Virus record (IMG/VR): IMGVR_UViG_3300030060_005619
Coordinates: 1 to 50,944 of that record
Reading direction: 5' to 3' (one strand)
DNA: 50,944 nucleotides
From: a virus
The notes beneath the pieces are model-generated. The model did not search any database. It saw nothing but the letters and a program-made list of their open reading frames with translations, and had not been told where the DNA came from. This document shows, piece by piece, positions 38,952-48,355 of the stretch. How positions within the stretch are numbered: the stretch's first letter is position 1; the number at the start of each line of letters is the position of its first letter. The translations under genes and the position numbers were made by a program.

Positions 38952-40750
38952 TGGTAGAAAGAACCGAAAGTACGGTCATTCAGAAAGAAGACCCGCAAAT
39001 TGCGGCGTATAAGCTAGGGCTATACCAAGACGCACAAAAATACATACGAGATCTGCAACGACAAGGCATACAGCCCCCCGCGCAGGGAATTGCTGGCTTT
39101 ACCTCAGAGCAACTTGCTGCGGGTGATGTCATCCGCAGTGGTATTGGTGGATATGAGCCTTATTTAGGTGGTGCTTTAAGTGCCAACCAAGCTGCGCAGC
39201 AGATGATCTCACAAGGCTCTGCACCTCTTCTGCAAGAATCGCTTGCTCAACAGCAGGCGGGTATATCAGGGTTAGAGCAAGCGCGACAGCTTGCGCTAGC
39301 CCAGCGTCAAGCACCGTTCCAAGTCCGAGATCAGGCTTTTAGGGGACTTTCTGGCGCAGCCACAGATATAGCGCGGGCAGGTGCCGGGGTTGGTAGTCAG
39401 GTATTTGCGGCGCAGCAAGGATTAGGACGGGCTGGGCAACTTGGACGGCAGGCGGCGCAGCAGGCGATGCCAGCAACGCAGCGAGCACAAAGAGAGGCAG
39501 GTCTATCTGGCTTACAGGCCGGTCAAATTGCAGGCCAAGGTATGCGAAGCATTGGTCAAGCGCAGACAGGCATAGCTGGTCAAATAGGTGGCGCACAAGC
39601 AGGTTTAGGTGAGGCAACCGGTAGGGCAAGAGGCATTACGCAACAAGCCATCGGTCAATTGCAAGGAAGCGATGCTCAGTTTGATCCAAGCGGCATAGCT
39701 GCTTTTATGGACCCGTTCACCAGAGAGGTTATCGAAGCGGAGCAGGCTGAGATTGCCAGATTGGGCGAAAAGCAGCTTAACGAAGCGCGTGCGGCTCAAG
39801 CAGCAGCGGGTGCGTTCGGTGGTTCGAGAGGAGCCATCATGGAATCTGAGATTGGTCGCAATGTTTTGGAACAACAAGCACGAACCGGGGCACAGCTACG
39901 ATCACAAGGGTTCCAACAAGCGGCGCAGCAAGCTCAAGCGGCCTTCGAGGCAGCGAAAGGCCGACAACAAAGAGCCGCTGGACAGGTGGGCCAATTGGGC
40001 CTAAGTGCAGAACAGCTTGCTCAACGTGGCGCACAAGTGGGCGGCACTCTTGGGCTACAAGGGCAGATGAGTCAAGCGCAACTGGCGCAACAAGCGGCGG
40101 CGCTGGGTATCTCCACCGAGCAGCTTCAAGCGCAACTGGCGCAACAAGCGGCGCAAACGGCGCAACAGCAAGGTCGTCTAGGATTGTCCGCAGCAGAACT
40201 CGCACAAAGGGGCGCACAGGCAGGAGGCGCGCTGGGCTTACAGGGACAGCAGGCTCTCGCGCAAATGGCCGGTCAGCGTGCAAATATTGCGCAGCAGGGT
40301 GGTCAGCTAGGCTTGCAGTACGGTCAATTGGCGCAACGCGACGTAGATCAACTTGCGGCCCTTGCGCAGCAGCGAGGAGCTATGGGTCAAGGAATTGCGG
40401 GGCTTGCTCTACAGGGCGGTCAATTAGCGGGCCAGCTTGGTAGCCTTGGTGGACAGCAAGCGGCCCTTGGTCAACAAGCGCAGCAGCAACGCGCAGCAGA
40501 TGCCCAACAGTTACTACAGTACGGCGGCATGGGTCAGCAGCAAGCGCAGAACGTGCTTAATGCACAGTTCGCGGCAGAGCAGGCAGCGTATAATCAGCCA
40601 CTAGCGCAGCTTGGCTTCTTGGGCGACATGACAAAGGCTTTGCCATCGTCTCAAAGTCAAATATTCCAACAACAAGCACCGTCACCTAGCTTGGCACAAA
40701 CGGCGGGCGGCTTGGCATTAGGTGCCGCTGGCCTAGCGAGGGCTTTCTGA
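38951..40750 (+). CDS. Gln/Ala-rich internal virion protein (599 aa)
   Basis: After an N-terminal part with DPQIAAYKLGLYQDAQKYIR and IAAFMDPFTREVIEAEQAEI, it consists of very Gln/Ala/Gly-rich helical repeats (units such as LAQRGAQVGGTLGLQGQ). No Cys is visible. Such proteins line the head interior or form an ejection conduit in podoviruses. Coupled as TGATG to both neighbours. Confidence 0.7.
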   Translation: MVERTESTVIQKEDPQIAAYKLGLYQDAQKYIRDLQRQGIQPPAQGIAGFTSEQLAAGDVIRSGIGGYEPYLGGALSANQAAQQMISQGSAPLLQESLAQQQAGISGLEQARQLALAQRQAPFQVRDQAFRGLSGAATDIARAGAGVGSQVFAAQQGLGRAGQLGRQAAQQAMPATQRAQREAGLSGLQAGQIAGQGMRSIGQAQTGIAGQIGGAQAGLGEATGRARGITQQAIGQLQGSDAQFDPSGIAAFMDPFTREVIEAEQAEIARLGEKQLNEARAAQAAAGAFGGSRGAIMESEIGRNVLEQQARTGAQLRSQGFQQAAQQAQAAFEAAKGRQQRAAGQVGQLGLSAEQLAQRGAQVGGTLGLQGQMSQAQLAQQAAALGISTEQLQAQLAQQAAQTAQQQGRLGLSAAELAQRGAQAGGALGLQGQQALAQMAGQRANIAQQGGQLGLQYGQLAQRDVDQLAALAQQRGAMGQGIAGLALQGGQLAGQLGSLGGQQAALGQQAQQQRAADAQQLLQYGGMGQQQAQNVLNAQFAAEQAAYNQPLAQLGFLGDMTKALPSSQSQIFQQQAPSPSLAQTAGGLALGAAGLARAF

Positions 40751-43086
40751 TGAATGTGATGAATCGACCGTTGTTTAGAGCCGCAGGCGGTGGTGCGAGT
40801 AAGTTTCCAGATCTGAGCGGCGACGGCAAAGTCACGCAGAAAGATATATTGATTGGCAAGGGCGTCATTGAAAAGCAAGAAGGCGGCGGTATCGGCAGTA
40901 TGATGGCTGCGGACGACATGGCCATGATGCCTGAACAAATGCCTGCACCTATGGCGGCAGAAGCTCCTTTGGACCCCTTAGCTCAAGATGTGCTGATGGC
41001 ACGAGAGGAGGGAGAAAAGATTGGACTGGATTATCTTGCCGAAACCATGGGTGGCATTGACATGGCTGCCAACACAGAGGAGTTGATTAACTCTATTCGG
41101 GGAAATGATCGTCCTCTTGAAGCCCGCGTCGCGGAACTCGCGACCTTTGTTGGCGAGGCAGACGCGCGTCAGACCCCAGAGTCTGTTCTCACCATGGTTC
41201 AGCCTACCATTATGCTGACTGAAGAGGGTGCCATCGACAGTGGCGTGGGCGGTCTGATTGCTCAAGTTATTGGCGACACGGAGATGGAAGCCGATATGGG
41301 GCAGGGCGTTGGCGCTCTTATGGCTCAAGGTCAACCTGCGCCAGAGATGGCTCCTCCTATGGCACAGCCCATGGCACCACCGCAGCAGTTCGCGGCTGGC
41401 GGGCCAGTGGTATATATGGCGGAGGCGGGTGACCCGTCAAAAAAGCAATTAGTTGAGCAGTTAGCCCGGCAAACGGGCGTTCTGTCTGATGTGCCCGGTA
41501 TCTCTGGATTAAGTGGTTACTACGACGAATATCTGCCGGTTTATCAAAACTTAATTGCTCAATCCGACGAAAACTTACAGAAAGATCGTGGGTTGGCTTT
41601 AGCAAAAGCCGGATTTCAGTTCGCGTCCGGGCGCGATGCCAAAGGTAAAAATATAGCCGGGTCTGGTTTTTTGGCGAATCTTGCAAGCGCGGGCGAAGGC
41701 TTGGTAGGGGACATCAGTGCCCTAGACCGCGAGCAAAGAAAGTTAGATCAAGCGACGAAGACCATGGCTTTACAATCAGCGATTGCGTCTGAGAAGTCCG
41801 ACAAAGAAACCACCGCAGCCTCAAATCTTGCCATGTTTCAGGCGGTCAAAGATTTGACCATAGAAGAAATGAAAGCAAACCGGTTATTTAGGAACAAGTA
41901 CGGCGTCATGCCTTTCACTGATCAGTACGGTCGAGAACAATCTAGGCTATTTATTGAAGAAGGTCCGAACGCGGGCGACATCCTTTATACAGGACGACGC
42001 GATGTAGCGGAGCAAGCGTTAGGCAACATTGAGCAAACGCAAGACGCCGCCGTTGGCGCAGCCCCTGTGACGACGGCTGCGGGGACTACCGCCGCTGATG
42101 CCGCCCCGTCCAGTTTAGAGGTCCCGCTAGACGCCGATGAAGTCGGGGTCGCAGGCATCGTATTTACTCAACCTGAAATGCTGAAGGCTTATGCAGAAGG
42201 CTCGTTTGATGCAGAAAACTTAAATAAGTTTACAGCGAGTTTGACCAATACGTTCCAGCCGAAACAAACAGACACGGGCATCGATTTAGCGACTAATATG
42301 GACCCCGCACTAGCGGCAGCTTTAGTGTTACGTGCGGATAATCCTAATATCGGCCCAGAAGGCATACCTCCCTTGCTATTGCAGAAAGCTCGCTCGCTGA
42401 CGTTTGATGCCAGCACGGGTAAACAATTACCTCCGGAAACACTGGAGTCGTTTTATGACAGGCGACTTGCCACCAACATTCCTTTCTTTGAGCCGGATTT
42501 TGATCCCGTAGCGGTCTACGGCACCACTGCCGCGTTAGGTCGCGCCGTTGCAGGAGTCGGTGAGCAGATTGAAGAAAATATCCCGTTCACGGAAGATCGT
42601 AGTGAGGCTGATCTAAGTGCGCCAAGTGCGCGGTCTAAACGGGACAAGGCGGCAATAGAGGGCTTGTTGAAAGAGTTGGTGCCTCAGCTTGCAAGGGAAG
42701 AATCAGATGGAAGAACATTAGCGGCACTTCTCCAAGCAGCGGAGGATTTTGTGGCTAATTTACAGCCCGGACCCGGTACGACTGACGCACAAGCTTTGAG
42801 AGCCGTGGTTCCTGTTAGAAAACGTTTGGAACAAAAATTCAAAGAAGAACAACAAAAAGTTGATAATCCAAAAATGGTCCCGGCTGGAGCGTTGGCAATT
42901 GCGCAAAACGAGTTGCCAAAGACAAAACAGCTTCTTGACGCGCTTAGAATGATCGAAACTCGGTTGAAAGCTTCTTTTAGCAATCTACCGATGACTCCTT
43001 TGCCCGCAAGCACTCCGAATTCGCCCGTCGTTTCTCCCGCCATGAATGACGTTGATAACATGCTCCAAGGAATCCAGCTACCATGA
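40750..43086 (+). CDS. internal virion protein with dockerin/EF-hand-like motif (778 aa)
   Basis: Near the N-terminus, FPDLSGDGKVTQKDILIGKG carries a dockerin or EF-hand-like calcium loop (Asp1, Asp5, Gly6, Asp12). Next come Met/Pro-rich and acidic segments, a FAAGGPVVYMAEAGDPSK motif frequent in large phage virion proteins, then long helical regions. Likely part of the ejection apparatus. ATGA overlap with the next gene. Confidence 0.68.
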   Translation: MNVMNRPLFRAAGGGASKFPDLSGDGKVTQKDILIGKGVIEKQEGGGIGSMMAADDMAMMPEQMPAPMAAEAPLDPLAQDVLMAREEGEKIGLDYLAETMGGIDMAANTEELINSIRGNDRPLEARVAELATFVGEADARQTPESVLTMVQPTIMLTEEGAIDSGVGGLIAQVIGDTEMEADMGQGVGALMAQGQPAPEMAPPMAQPMAPPQQFAAGGPVVYMAEAGDPSKKQLVEQLARQTGVLSDVPGISGLSGYYDEYLPVYQNLIAQSDENLQKDRGLALAKAGFQFASGRDAKGKNIAGSGFLANLASAGEGLVGDISALDREQRKLDQATKTMALQSAIASEKSDKETTAASNLAMFQAVKDLTIEEMKANRLFRNKYGVMPFTDQYGREQSRLFIEEGPNAGDILYTGRRDVAEQALGNIEQTQDAAVGAAPVTTAAGTTAADAAPSSLEVPLDADEVGVAGIVFTQPEMLKAYAEGSFDAENLNKFTASLTNTFQPKQTDTGIDLATNMDPALAAALVLRADNPNIGPEGIPPLLLQKARSLTFDASTGKQLPPETLESFYDRRLATNIPFFEPDFDPVAVYGTTAALGRAVAGVGEQIEENIPFTEDRSEADLSAPSARSKRDKAAIEGLLKELVPQLAREESDGRTLAALLQAAEDFVANLQPGPGTTDAQALRAVVPVRKRLEQKFKEEQQKVDNPKMVPAGALAIAQNELPKTKQLLDALRMIETRLKASFSNLPMTPLPASTPNSPVVSPAMNDVDNMLQGIQLP

Positions 43087-46000
43087 TGAATCCTTACGGC
43101 GCACTTTTCAGAACGAGGCAGGACGCCCTCGAAAAAGCGCAAGCTATAGAAGATGCGCGACCTTATGCGGGGCCGCCGACAAGAGGCGATTTGATCGTGC
43201 CTTTTGACGATGTGGAGTTGTCCGATGGGCAAATACAGCCGGGCATTTCTTCTATAATCCGTAAGCACGGTTTGCAGGCTACTGTTAAAGGTTTAGTCGA
43301 TAGGCGAGAAGGTTTTGGGATTTATGAAGACTTGCGTCAAAACGCCGGGCAAAATGATTTAGAGATTTTAGAAAATGTCGTCGGGTTACCAAAAAGGCGG
43401 TTGCCCCGTCTACGAGCCATGCAACAAGAAGGGTTGAATATTGACGACATGGCACAGGTGTTTCTGAACGAGCTTGCACTGGATGCGGATGAGTTGCGTA
43501 GGGAGTCAGGCGTGCAGCCTAGAGATGTGTTCATGGCGTTCACTGAAGGCGTGCGAGATATATCGGAGGGTGAAGCGTTAGCCGAGGGTGCGTTGCGTGG
43601 TGGTATAAGCGGCACGGCGTTTACAACTGCTGCCGGTACAGCAGGGCTTGCGGCCTCCCCTTTAGGCCCCATTCCAGCAGTCCTTGCTGGACTTGGCGCA
43701 GGCACCGCTGCCGTGATTGGTGCGGACCAAGCTACGTCTGTCATGTTGCCGAAGGAAGAAATTTTAAGCCCCACGGCGCGTGGGTATATGGAAACCAGTA
43801 AAGTTCTTACCGAGGGCTTAACGGGTATGGGACTGCCTAAAGTACTCCAAAAAGGCACCGCAATCGCTTTAAACGCAGAGTCAGGCTTTCTTAAACAATT
43901 AGGCGACAGTATTCGTAGCCGTGACTTTAATCTGTTTGAAAACCCAAACTTTGTTCAAGGCGTCACACCAGACGACCTTCGATACATTGAAATGACCGAC
44001 CCTGTCGCATTTGAATTAATGCGTACATATCAAAGAAATCCTACAGCTTCGACGTTAGGGGAACTGCCGTCCATTGTAGGCGGTGCCACTGCGGCAGGTT
44101 TTGCAGAGGCTCAAGGTCAGGAGGGATTTTCTAGGATAGCTTCCGAACTAGCCGGTGGACTTACGGCACAAACGCTAGCGGGTGTGTTCAATATCGTACC
44201 GTTTTTTACCGGAGCACGTAATAAACTGCAAGAAACCGAAATCGGGGAAGCGTTCGAGGGAGATCAAGGCCGAGCAAGAGTAGGAGCGGCACTTCGCGCG
44301 ATATTGTTTGAGTTTGGGGAGGGCAAAGTACCAAAGGATGGAAATGAAGAGACGTTAGATCACATCATTGAAACTCTGAGAAACCCTGAATATCAGCAAC
44401 TTTTAAAAGCCAGTAACGAAGATTACGATGAAAACATCCGTCCTTTGTTGGCGGGCCTTAAAGCGGAGGATGGAACCCCTTTGATTACTCCTTCGTCTGC
44501 CACGATTACTGGCAGCGAAGTCTTCAAGGGCATACAAGGCACTCTAGAGGCTCGTAGTGCTACATATCGCGCTCAAATGGAAAAGACACGCGCTGCACAA
44601 GCGCAAGCTGTCGGCGCAGTGATCAACGCTTTGCGAACGACCGGAAACCCGCAAGACATCCAGTACGCTACTTTTTTGACTCAACGGTATTTTGAAGACG
44701 AAATCAACCGCACGTTGCAGGGCATGATCAACAACGCTCAAAGAGTAGGCGACCGATTGCTACCTGACGGTGATGTAAACAACGCCAGCCGTAAAATCAA
44801 CTCGTTAATTTTGCGAGTTTTTGACGACGTGAACAAACAAGAAGCTGCTTTATATGATCTTGTGCCAGACAACATTGAAGTAGGCAGTCAAAACTTTTTT
44901 GAGGCAATTCAAGCCCAGCGGGAAGGGTATGATCCTGCCATGATTTCAACGATTTTCCCGCCTGCTATAAAAGAAAGCGACCAGCAAGCGCGCGACGCTA
45001 TGAGAGCTACTGTCCTGCAAAGTCAAATTGATGCGTTGATATCAGACCTTGGCGCAGTCTCTCGCGAAGCTCGTGTTCGAGCCTTGCAAACCCAGTTAGA
45101 CGATTTATCGGTTGATTTAGACAACCCCACCTATGAGCAAAGAAAAAGATATAGAAGCTATTTACTCAAGTTAGCTACAAAATCTGCGTCTGGCGCAGAT
45201 CCCCAATTAGCTCCTGCGAAAATGTATCGCGAATTAGCAAACGGTATTGAAAGAGACTTGACTGATCTACGGACATTACAGGACTTGAACGGTCCGGAAG
45301 CAGTTGATGGCGATACGTTGTTCCATGTGCAAAACGCCAAAAGTTTTAGCAAAGCTAAAAATGACGTATTTTTGCGAGCTTTCCCTAACATGGCATTGAT
45401 AGATAAAGCTACTGGGGAAGATTACATTGACCCGCAGTTGCTCTATCAAAAGATTTTGGCTGGCGCTGACGATGCCTCACGTTTACGCATGCAAGAAACA
45501 AGAAAAGCGGTGCTGTTTCTAACAGACCAAGCTACACCCGGTGGCTTGGCGGGGGTCGAGGGCGCTGAAATGGATGCGTTTTTGAACTCATTAGAGCTTG
45601 ATCAACAACTAGAAGTGGTCACGCGGTCTTTGTTGGACAATCCACAATATTTCACCAAACGATTCAATGATCAGGGCGAGTTAGAGAGTGTTATCCCAAA
45701 CGGTGAAGCTCTCGAACGTTTTGCTCAAAACAATAAGCAGCAATTAGCTTTGTTCCCCGGCTTGATGGCTGACTTACAAGATGCACGGACTGCAGGCATC
45801 GTAGCTCAACGCAGCATTGCTCAAGCAGAAAAAGCTCGAAAAGATTTTCTGACACCTCTGTTTGTGTCTTTTACGGGCGAAAAACCCTCTATGGGTATTT
45901 CACAGATGCGTGGAGGCAAGAACCCAGAGCAAACGCTTACAAACGAGATCAATCGTATGCGTGAAGCGGTAACGCGGGCTAATCAAGGCGGGCAAATAGG

Positions 46001-47078
46001 AGGATCAAATTTCCGAGTCGTGCAGGACCGGTTAAACGCAAGAGATTTCACTATTGAAAACTTCGATGACGCTTTGCGAGGTGCAATATTTCAATCAGCG
46101 CGAGATTTCGCCACGACCGGAGAGGGGCAAAAACAGCTTATTGCGGGATTGCCCAATTTTACGGAAATACGATCTTATTTTTTTGACCCGATGCCCCAAT
46201 CAAATCAAACTTTGATGAACGTGCTTTTAAAAGAAGGCATTTTCACTGAGGCGGAATCGTTGAGATTGCAACAACTTTTAACGGTTGGCGAGGGAGCACA
46301 GGAAAAAATCAAGGCTGCCAATTTCGATGTTACCGAAGACATAACCACGATGGGCGATGAATTCGTTTCGTTGTTTAGTCGGTTGCTGGGTGCAAAAGCA
46401 GGTACGATGTTAGGTCAAGTTTTGCCCGGTACTGATCCCAACTCTTTGATTACAGCAGGCGCGGGTTCTCGGTTTGTACAAAGAATTATGGAGTCAATAC
46501 CGGTCACATCGACTTACGATATTTTGCAAGAGGCTATCAGAGATCCAGAGGCGATGGCTTTATTGTTAGAAGCGGGCGAAAAATTCAATTTGCCTCCCGT
46601 AGATATGGGCAGTCGGTTTTTTGAAGCGGACGGTTTCGTAGAAAAAGCAAAACAATTTGGCATGACCGCAAAGCAATTTGCAAAAGAACAAGCAGTGAAG
46701 ACAGCCGCCTTAAATTCTTTTTTTAGAAACGCAATCGGTATACGACCAGCGCAAGAATTTGTCATAGAAGACGAAGCCACGTTGGAAGAATTACAAGAAG
46801 TGCGCGACATGAAAATGCGTGGCGGTTTTCAACCACAACGTCGTCAACAACAACGTGAGGACGTTATCGAACGAGCGGTTATCGAACAGCAGCAGCCAGT
46901 TTTTCCGGCTTCGTTGCCTACGCCACCGCCGCCAGTGCAATCTTTTACTCAAGCCCCACCTCAAGGCGGAGCAAACCCGCAACAGCGTCAGCAGTTCGCG
47001 GCCCTGTTCCCTAACGATCCAATCTCTGGGCTGATACAACAGCAGGGTATCGCGTCACTGCGCCAAGCTCCGTCGTAA
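43083..47078 (+). CDS. large internal virion (ejection) protein (1331 aa)
   Basis: Largely helical. A hydrophobic Gly/Ala-rich stretch at about 170-215 (LRGGISGTAFTTAAGTAGLA and LAGLGAGTAAVIGADQATSV) could insert in a membrane. The C-terminal end is Pro/Gln-rich (PASLPTPPPPVQSFTQAP). It lacks a visible transglycosylase motif. Size and place match the largest internal core protein of podoviruses (T7 gp16 analogue in position only). TAATG overlap with the next gene. Confidence 0.68.
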   Translation: MMNPYGALFRTRQDALEKAQAIEDARPYAGPPTRGDLIVPFDDVELSDGQIQPGISSIIRKHGLQATVKGLVDRREGFGIYEDLRQNAGQNDLEILENVVGLPKRRLPRLRAMQQEGLNIDDMAQVFLNELALDADELRRESGVQPRDVFMAFTEGVRDISEGEALAEGALRGGISGTAFTTAAGTAGLAASPLGPIPAVLAGLGAGTAAVIGADQATSVMLPKEEILSPTARGYMETSKVLTEGLTGMGLPKVLQKGTAIALNAESGFLKQLGDSIRSRDFNLFENPNFVQGVTPDDLRYIEMTDPVAFELMRTYQRNPTASTLGELPSIVGGATAAGFAEAQGQEGFSRIASELAGGLTAQTLAGVFNIVPFFTGARNKLQETEIGEAFEGDQGRARVGAALRAILFEFGEGKVPKDGNEETLDHIIETLRNPEYQQLLKASNEDYDENIRPLLAGLKAEDGTPLITPSSATITGSEVFKGIQGTLEARSATYRAQMEKTRAAQAQAVGAVINALRTTGNPQDIQYATFLTQRYFEDEINRTLQGMINNAQRVGDRLLPDGDVNNASRKINSLILRVFDDVNKQEAALYDLVPDNIEVGSQNFFEAIQAQREGYDPAMISTIFPPAIKESDQQARDAMRATVLQSQIDALISDLGAVSREARVRALQTQLDDLSVDLDNPTYEQRKRYRSYLLKLATKSASGADPQLAPAKMYRELANGIERDLTDLRTLQDLNGPEAVDGDTLFHVQNAKSFSKAKNDVFLRAFPNMALIDKATGEDYIDPQLLYQKILAGADDASRLRMQETRKAVLFLTDQATPGGLAGVEGAEMDAFLNSLELDQQLEVVTRSLLDNPQYFTKRFNDQGELESVIPNGEALERFAQNNKQQLALFPGLMADLQDARTAGIVAQRSIAQAEKARKDFLTPLFVSFTGEKPSMGISQMRGGKNPEQTLTNEINRMREAVTRANQGGQIGGSNFRVVQDRLNARDFTIENFDDALRGAIFQSARDFATTGEGQKQLIAGLPNFTEIRSYFFDPMPQSNQTLMNVLLKEGIFTEAESLRLQQLLTVGEGAQEKIKAANFDVTEDITTMGDEFVSLFSRLLGAKAGTMLGQVLPGTDPNSLITAGAGSRFVQRIMESIPVTSTYDILQEAIRDPEAMALLLEAGEKFNLPPVDMGSRFFEADGFVEKAKQFGMTAKQFAKEQAVKTAALNSFFRNAIGIRPAQEFVIEDEATLEELQEVRDMKMRGGFQPQRRQQQREDVIERAVIEQQQPVFPASLPTPPPPVQSFTQAPPQGGANPQQRQQFAALFPNDPISGLIQQQGIASLRQAPS

Positions 47079-48355
47079 TGGCAGAAGGTGTTGAAAGTTT
47101 AGCGGACCCAGACGATCTGGAAATGGCCAGACAAGCATCAGAGGCTATGGCCAATATTGAGATGCAGATGGAATATGACAAAGAGCTTCCCCCCGCTTTC
47201 AGGGCAGGTGGGCAGTACTCTTTGTTTTCTGATTTGGGCAGGTCTGTACCAAATCTTCAGTATCATACTTTTGGCACCGTGCCAGAACGTTTTCGCGAGG
47301 AGTTTGAGGCCACAAGACCGGCGAGAGAGGCTCGTCTTCGGATCGCTCAAGATTACGGTGTATTGGATCGTTTGGAGGACATTAATACTGTTGACATGGA
47401 TGTTGGTTATCCGTTCCACACCATGTCTGGCAGTGCTGGGTCTCCCCTACTTGGTTTGTACATGGCGAAACCCACCACGAGAGAGGAACAAGAAAACCAA
47501 AAATTTAGGGAAAAGTACGGTTTAGGAAAAAGCAGTCGGTCTTCTTTGACGTTTCGCAAAGGTTACAGATCCCCAGAGGACGCCGAAATTTTGGTTGGTC
47601 AGGGACTCGCATCACTACCAGACGCTAAAATTTTCTTTGATGACTTAGAAAAAGGCGAGACTGCTCCCGGCTTTTTGTCTGGTCCGACTCGGCCTTCTGT
47701 CAATATGAAGTTGAGTGAGGTTTTGATTGGGGAGCCTACCTACAGAAAAACCAGAGCAAGCACCTTTCAACACGAACTTGTCCACGCAGGGGTGAGACAC
47801 CCTCGGTTCAAAGAATTTTTGAAAACGCGTTTTTTCAAAGAGTTACCGATTAGCACAAGGGTGAAATTCTCAACTTTGGCAGATATGGATCATTTGTACA
47901 TCGATGACATGGATCGTTACAAAGACGAGTATCAAAAAGCTATAAAAGACGGCACGGTGGCGGAAGGTTTGCGCGAGGGTCCAGCTTTGTTGCCTCAAGC
48001 TTTAGAAAAAATACAAGCCGACAGTGATGCAGGAAAAGTCGATGAAGACTTTGAACGACGTACTTTTACGTTGCAGCGCATGCTTCAAGATGTTGAGCAG
48101 GGAAACGATCCTGTCGACACATATGTCAAAGGCATCGCTCTAGATGCGGATGAACGCCGTCGTTTGTCTGATCTAGAAGAGATGAGTTTGATTTTTGGTA
48201 GCTTTTTAAACCGCACGGCTGACTCGGAACGCGGCAGGCAATTTTACACAGGCGTAGAAGCGTTGAAACAAGCCGATGAATTCGGATTAGTGCCAGAGCG
48301 TTTCATGTCTGATGAACTAAGTGAGTTAGACGTCCCAATCAAAACTGCTAAATAA
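47078..48355 (+). CDS. late protein with HExxH metallopeptidase-like motif (425 aa)
   Basis: Contains STFQHELVHAGVRHPRFKEF (about residues 228-247) with HELVH as a zinc-peptidase-like motif. No third ligand is obvious, though Glu/His occur downstream. N-terminal part acidic, then TMSGSAGSPLLGLYMA. Last gene of the late operon, coupled to the largest internal virion protein, so probably packaged with it. Its final 8 bp overlap the end of the convergent helicase gene. Could be a maturation or ejected protease (inference). Confidence 0.6.
   Translation: MAEGVESLADPDDLEMARQASEAMANIEMQMEYDKELPPAFRAGGQYSLFSDLGRSVPNLQYHTFGTVPERFREEFEATRPAREARLRIAQDYGVLDRLEDINTVDMDVGYPFHTMSGSAGSPLLGLYMAKPTTREEQENQKFREKYGLGKSSRSSLTFRKGYRSPEDAEILVGQGLASLPDAKIFFDDLEKGETAPGFLSGPTRPSVNMKLSEVLIGEPTYRKTRASTFQHELVHAGVRHPRFKEFLKTRFFKELPISTRVKFSTLADMDHLYIDDMDRYKDEYQKAIKDGTVAEGLREGPALLPQALEKIQADSDAGKVDEDFERRTFTLQRMLQDVEQGNDPVDTYVKGIALDADERRRLSDLEEMSLIFGSFLNRTADSERGRQFYTGVEALKQADEFGLVPERFMSDELSELDVPIKTAK

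Noticed and set aside
42684-43268. 194-codon minus-strand frame
   Set aside because: Antisense over the junction of two coupled virion genes; no family resemblance.
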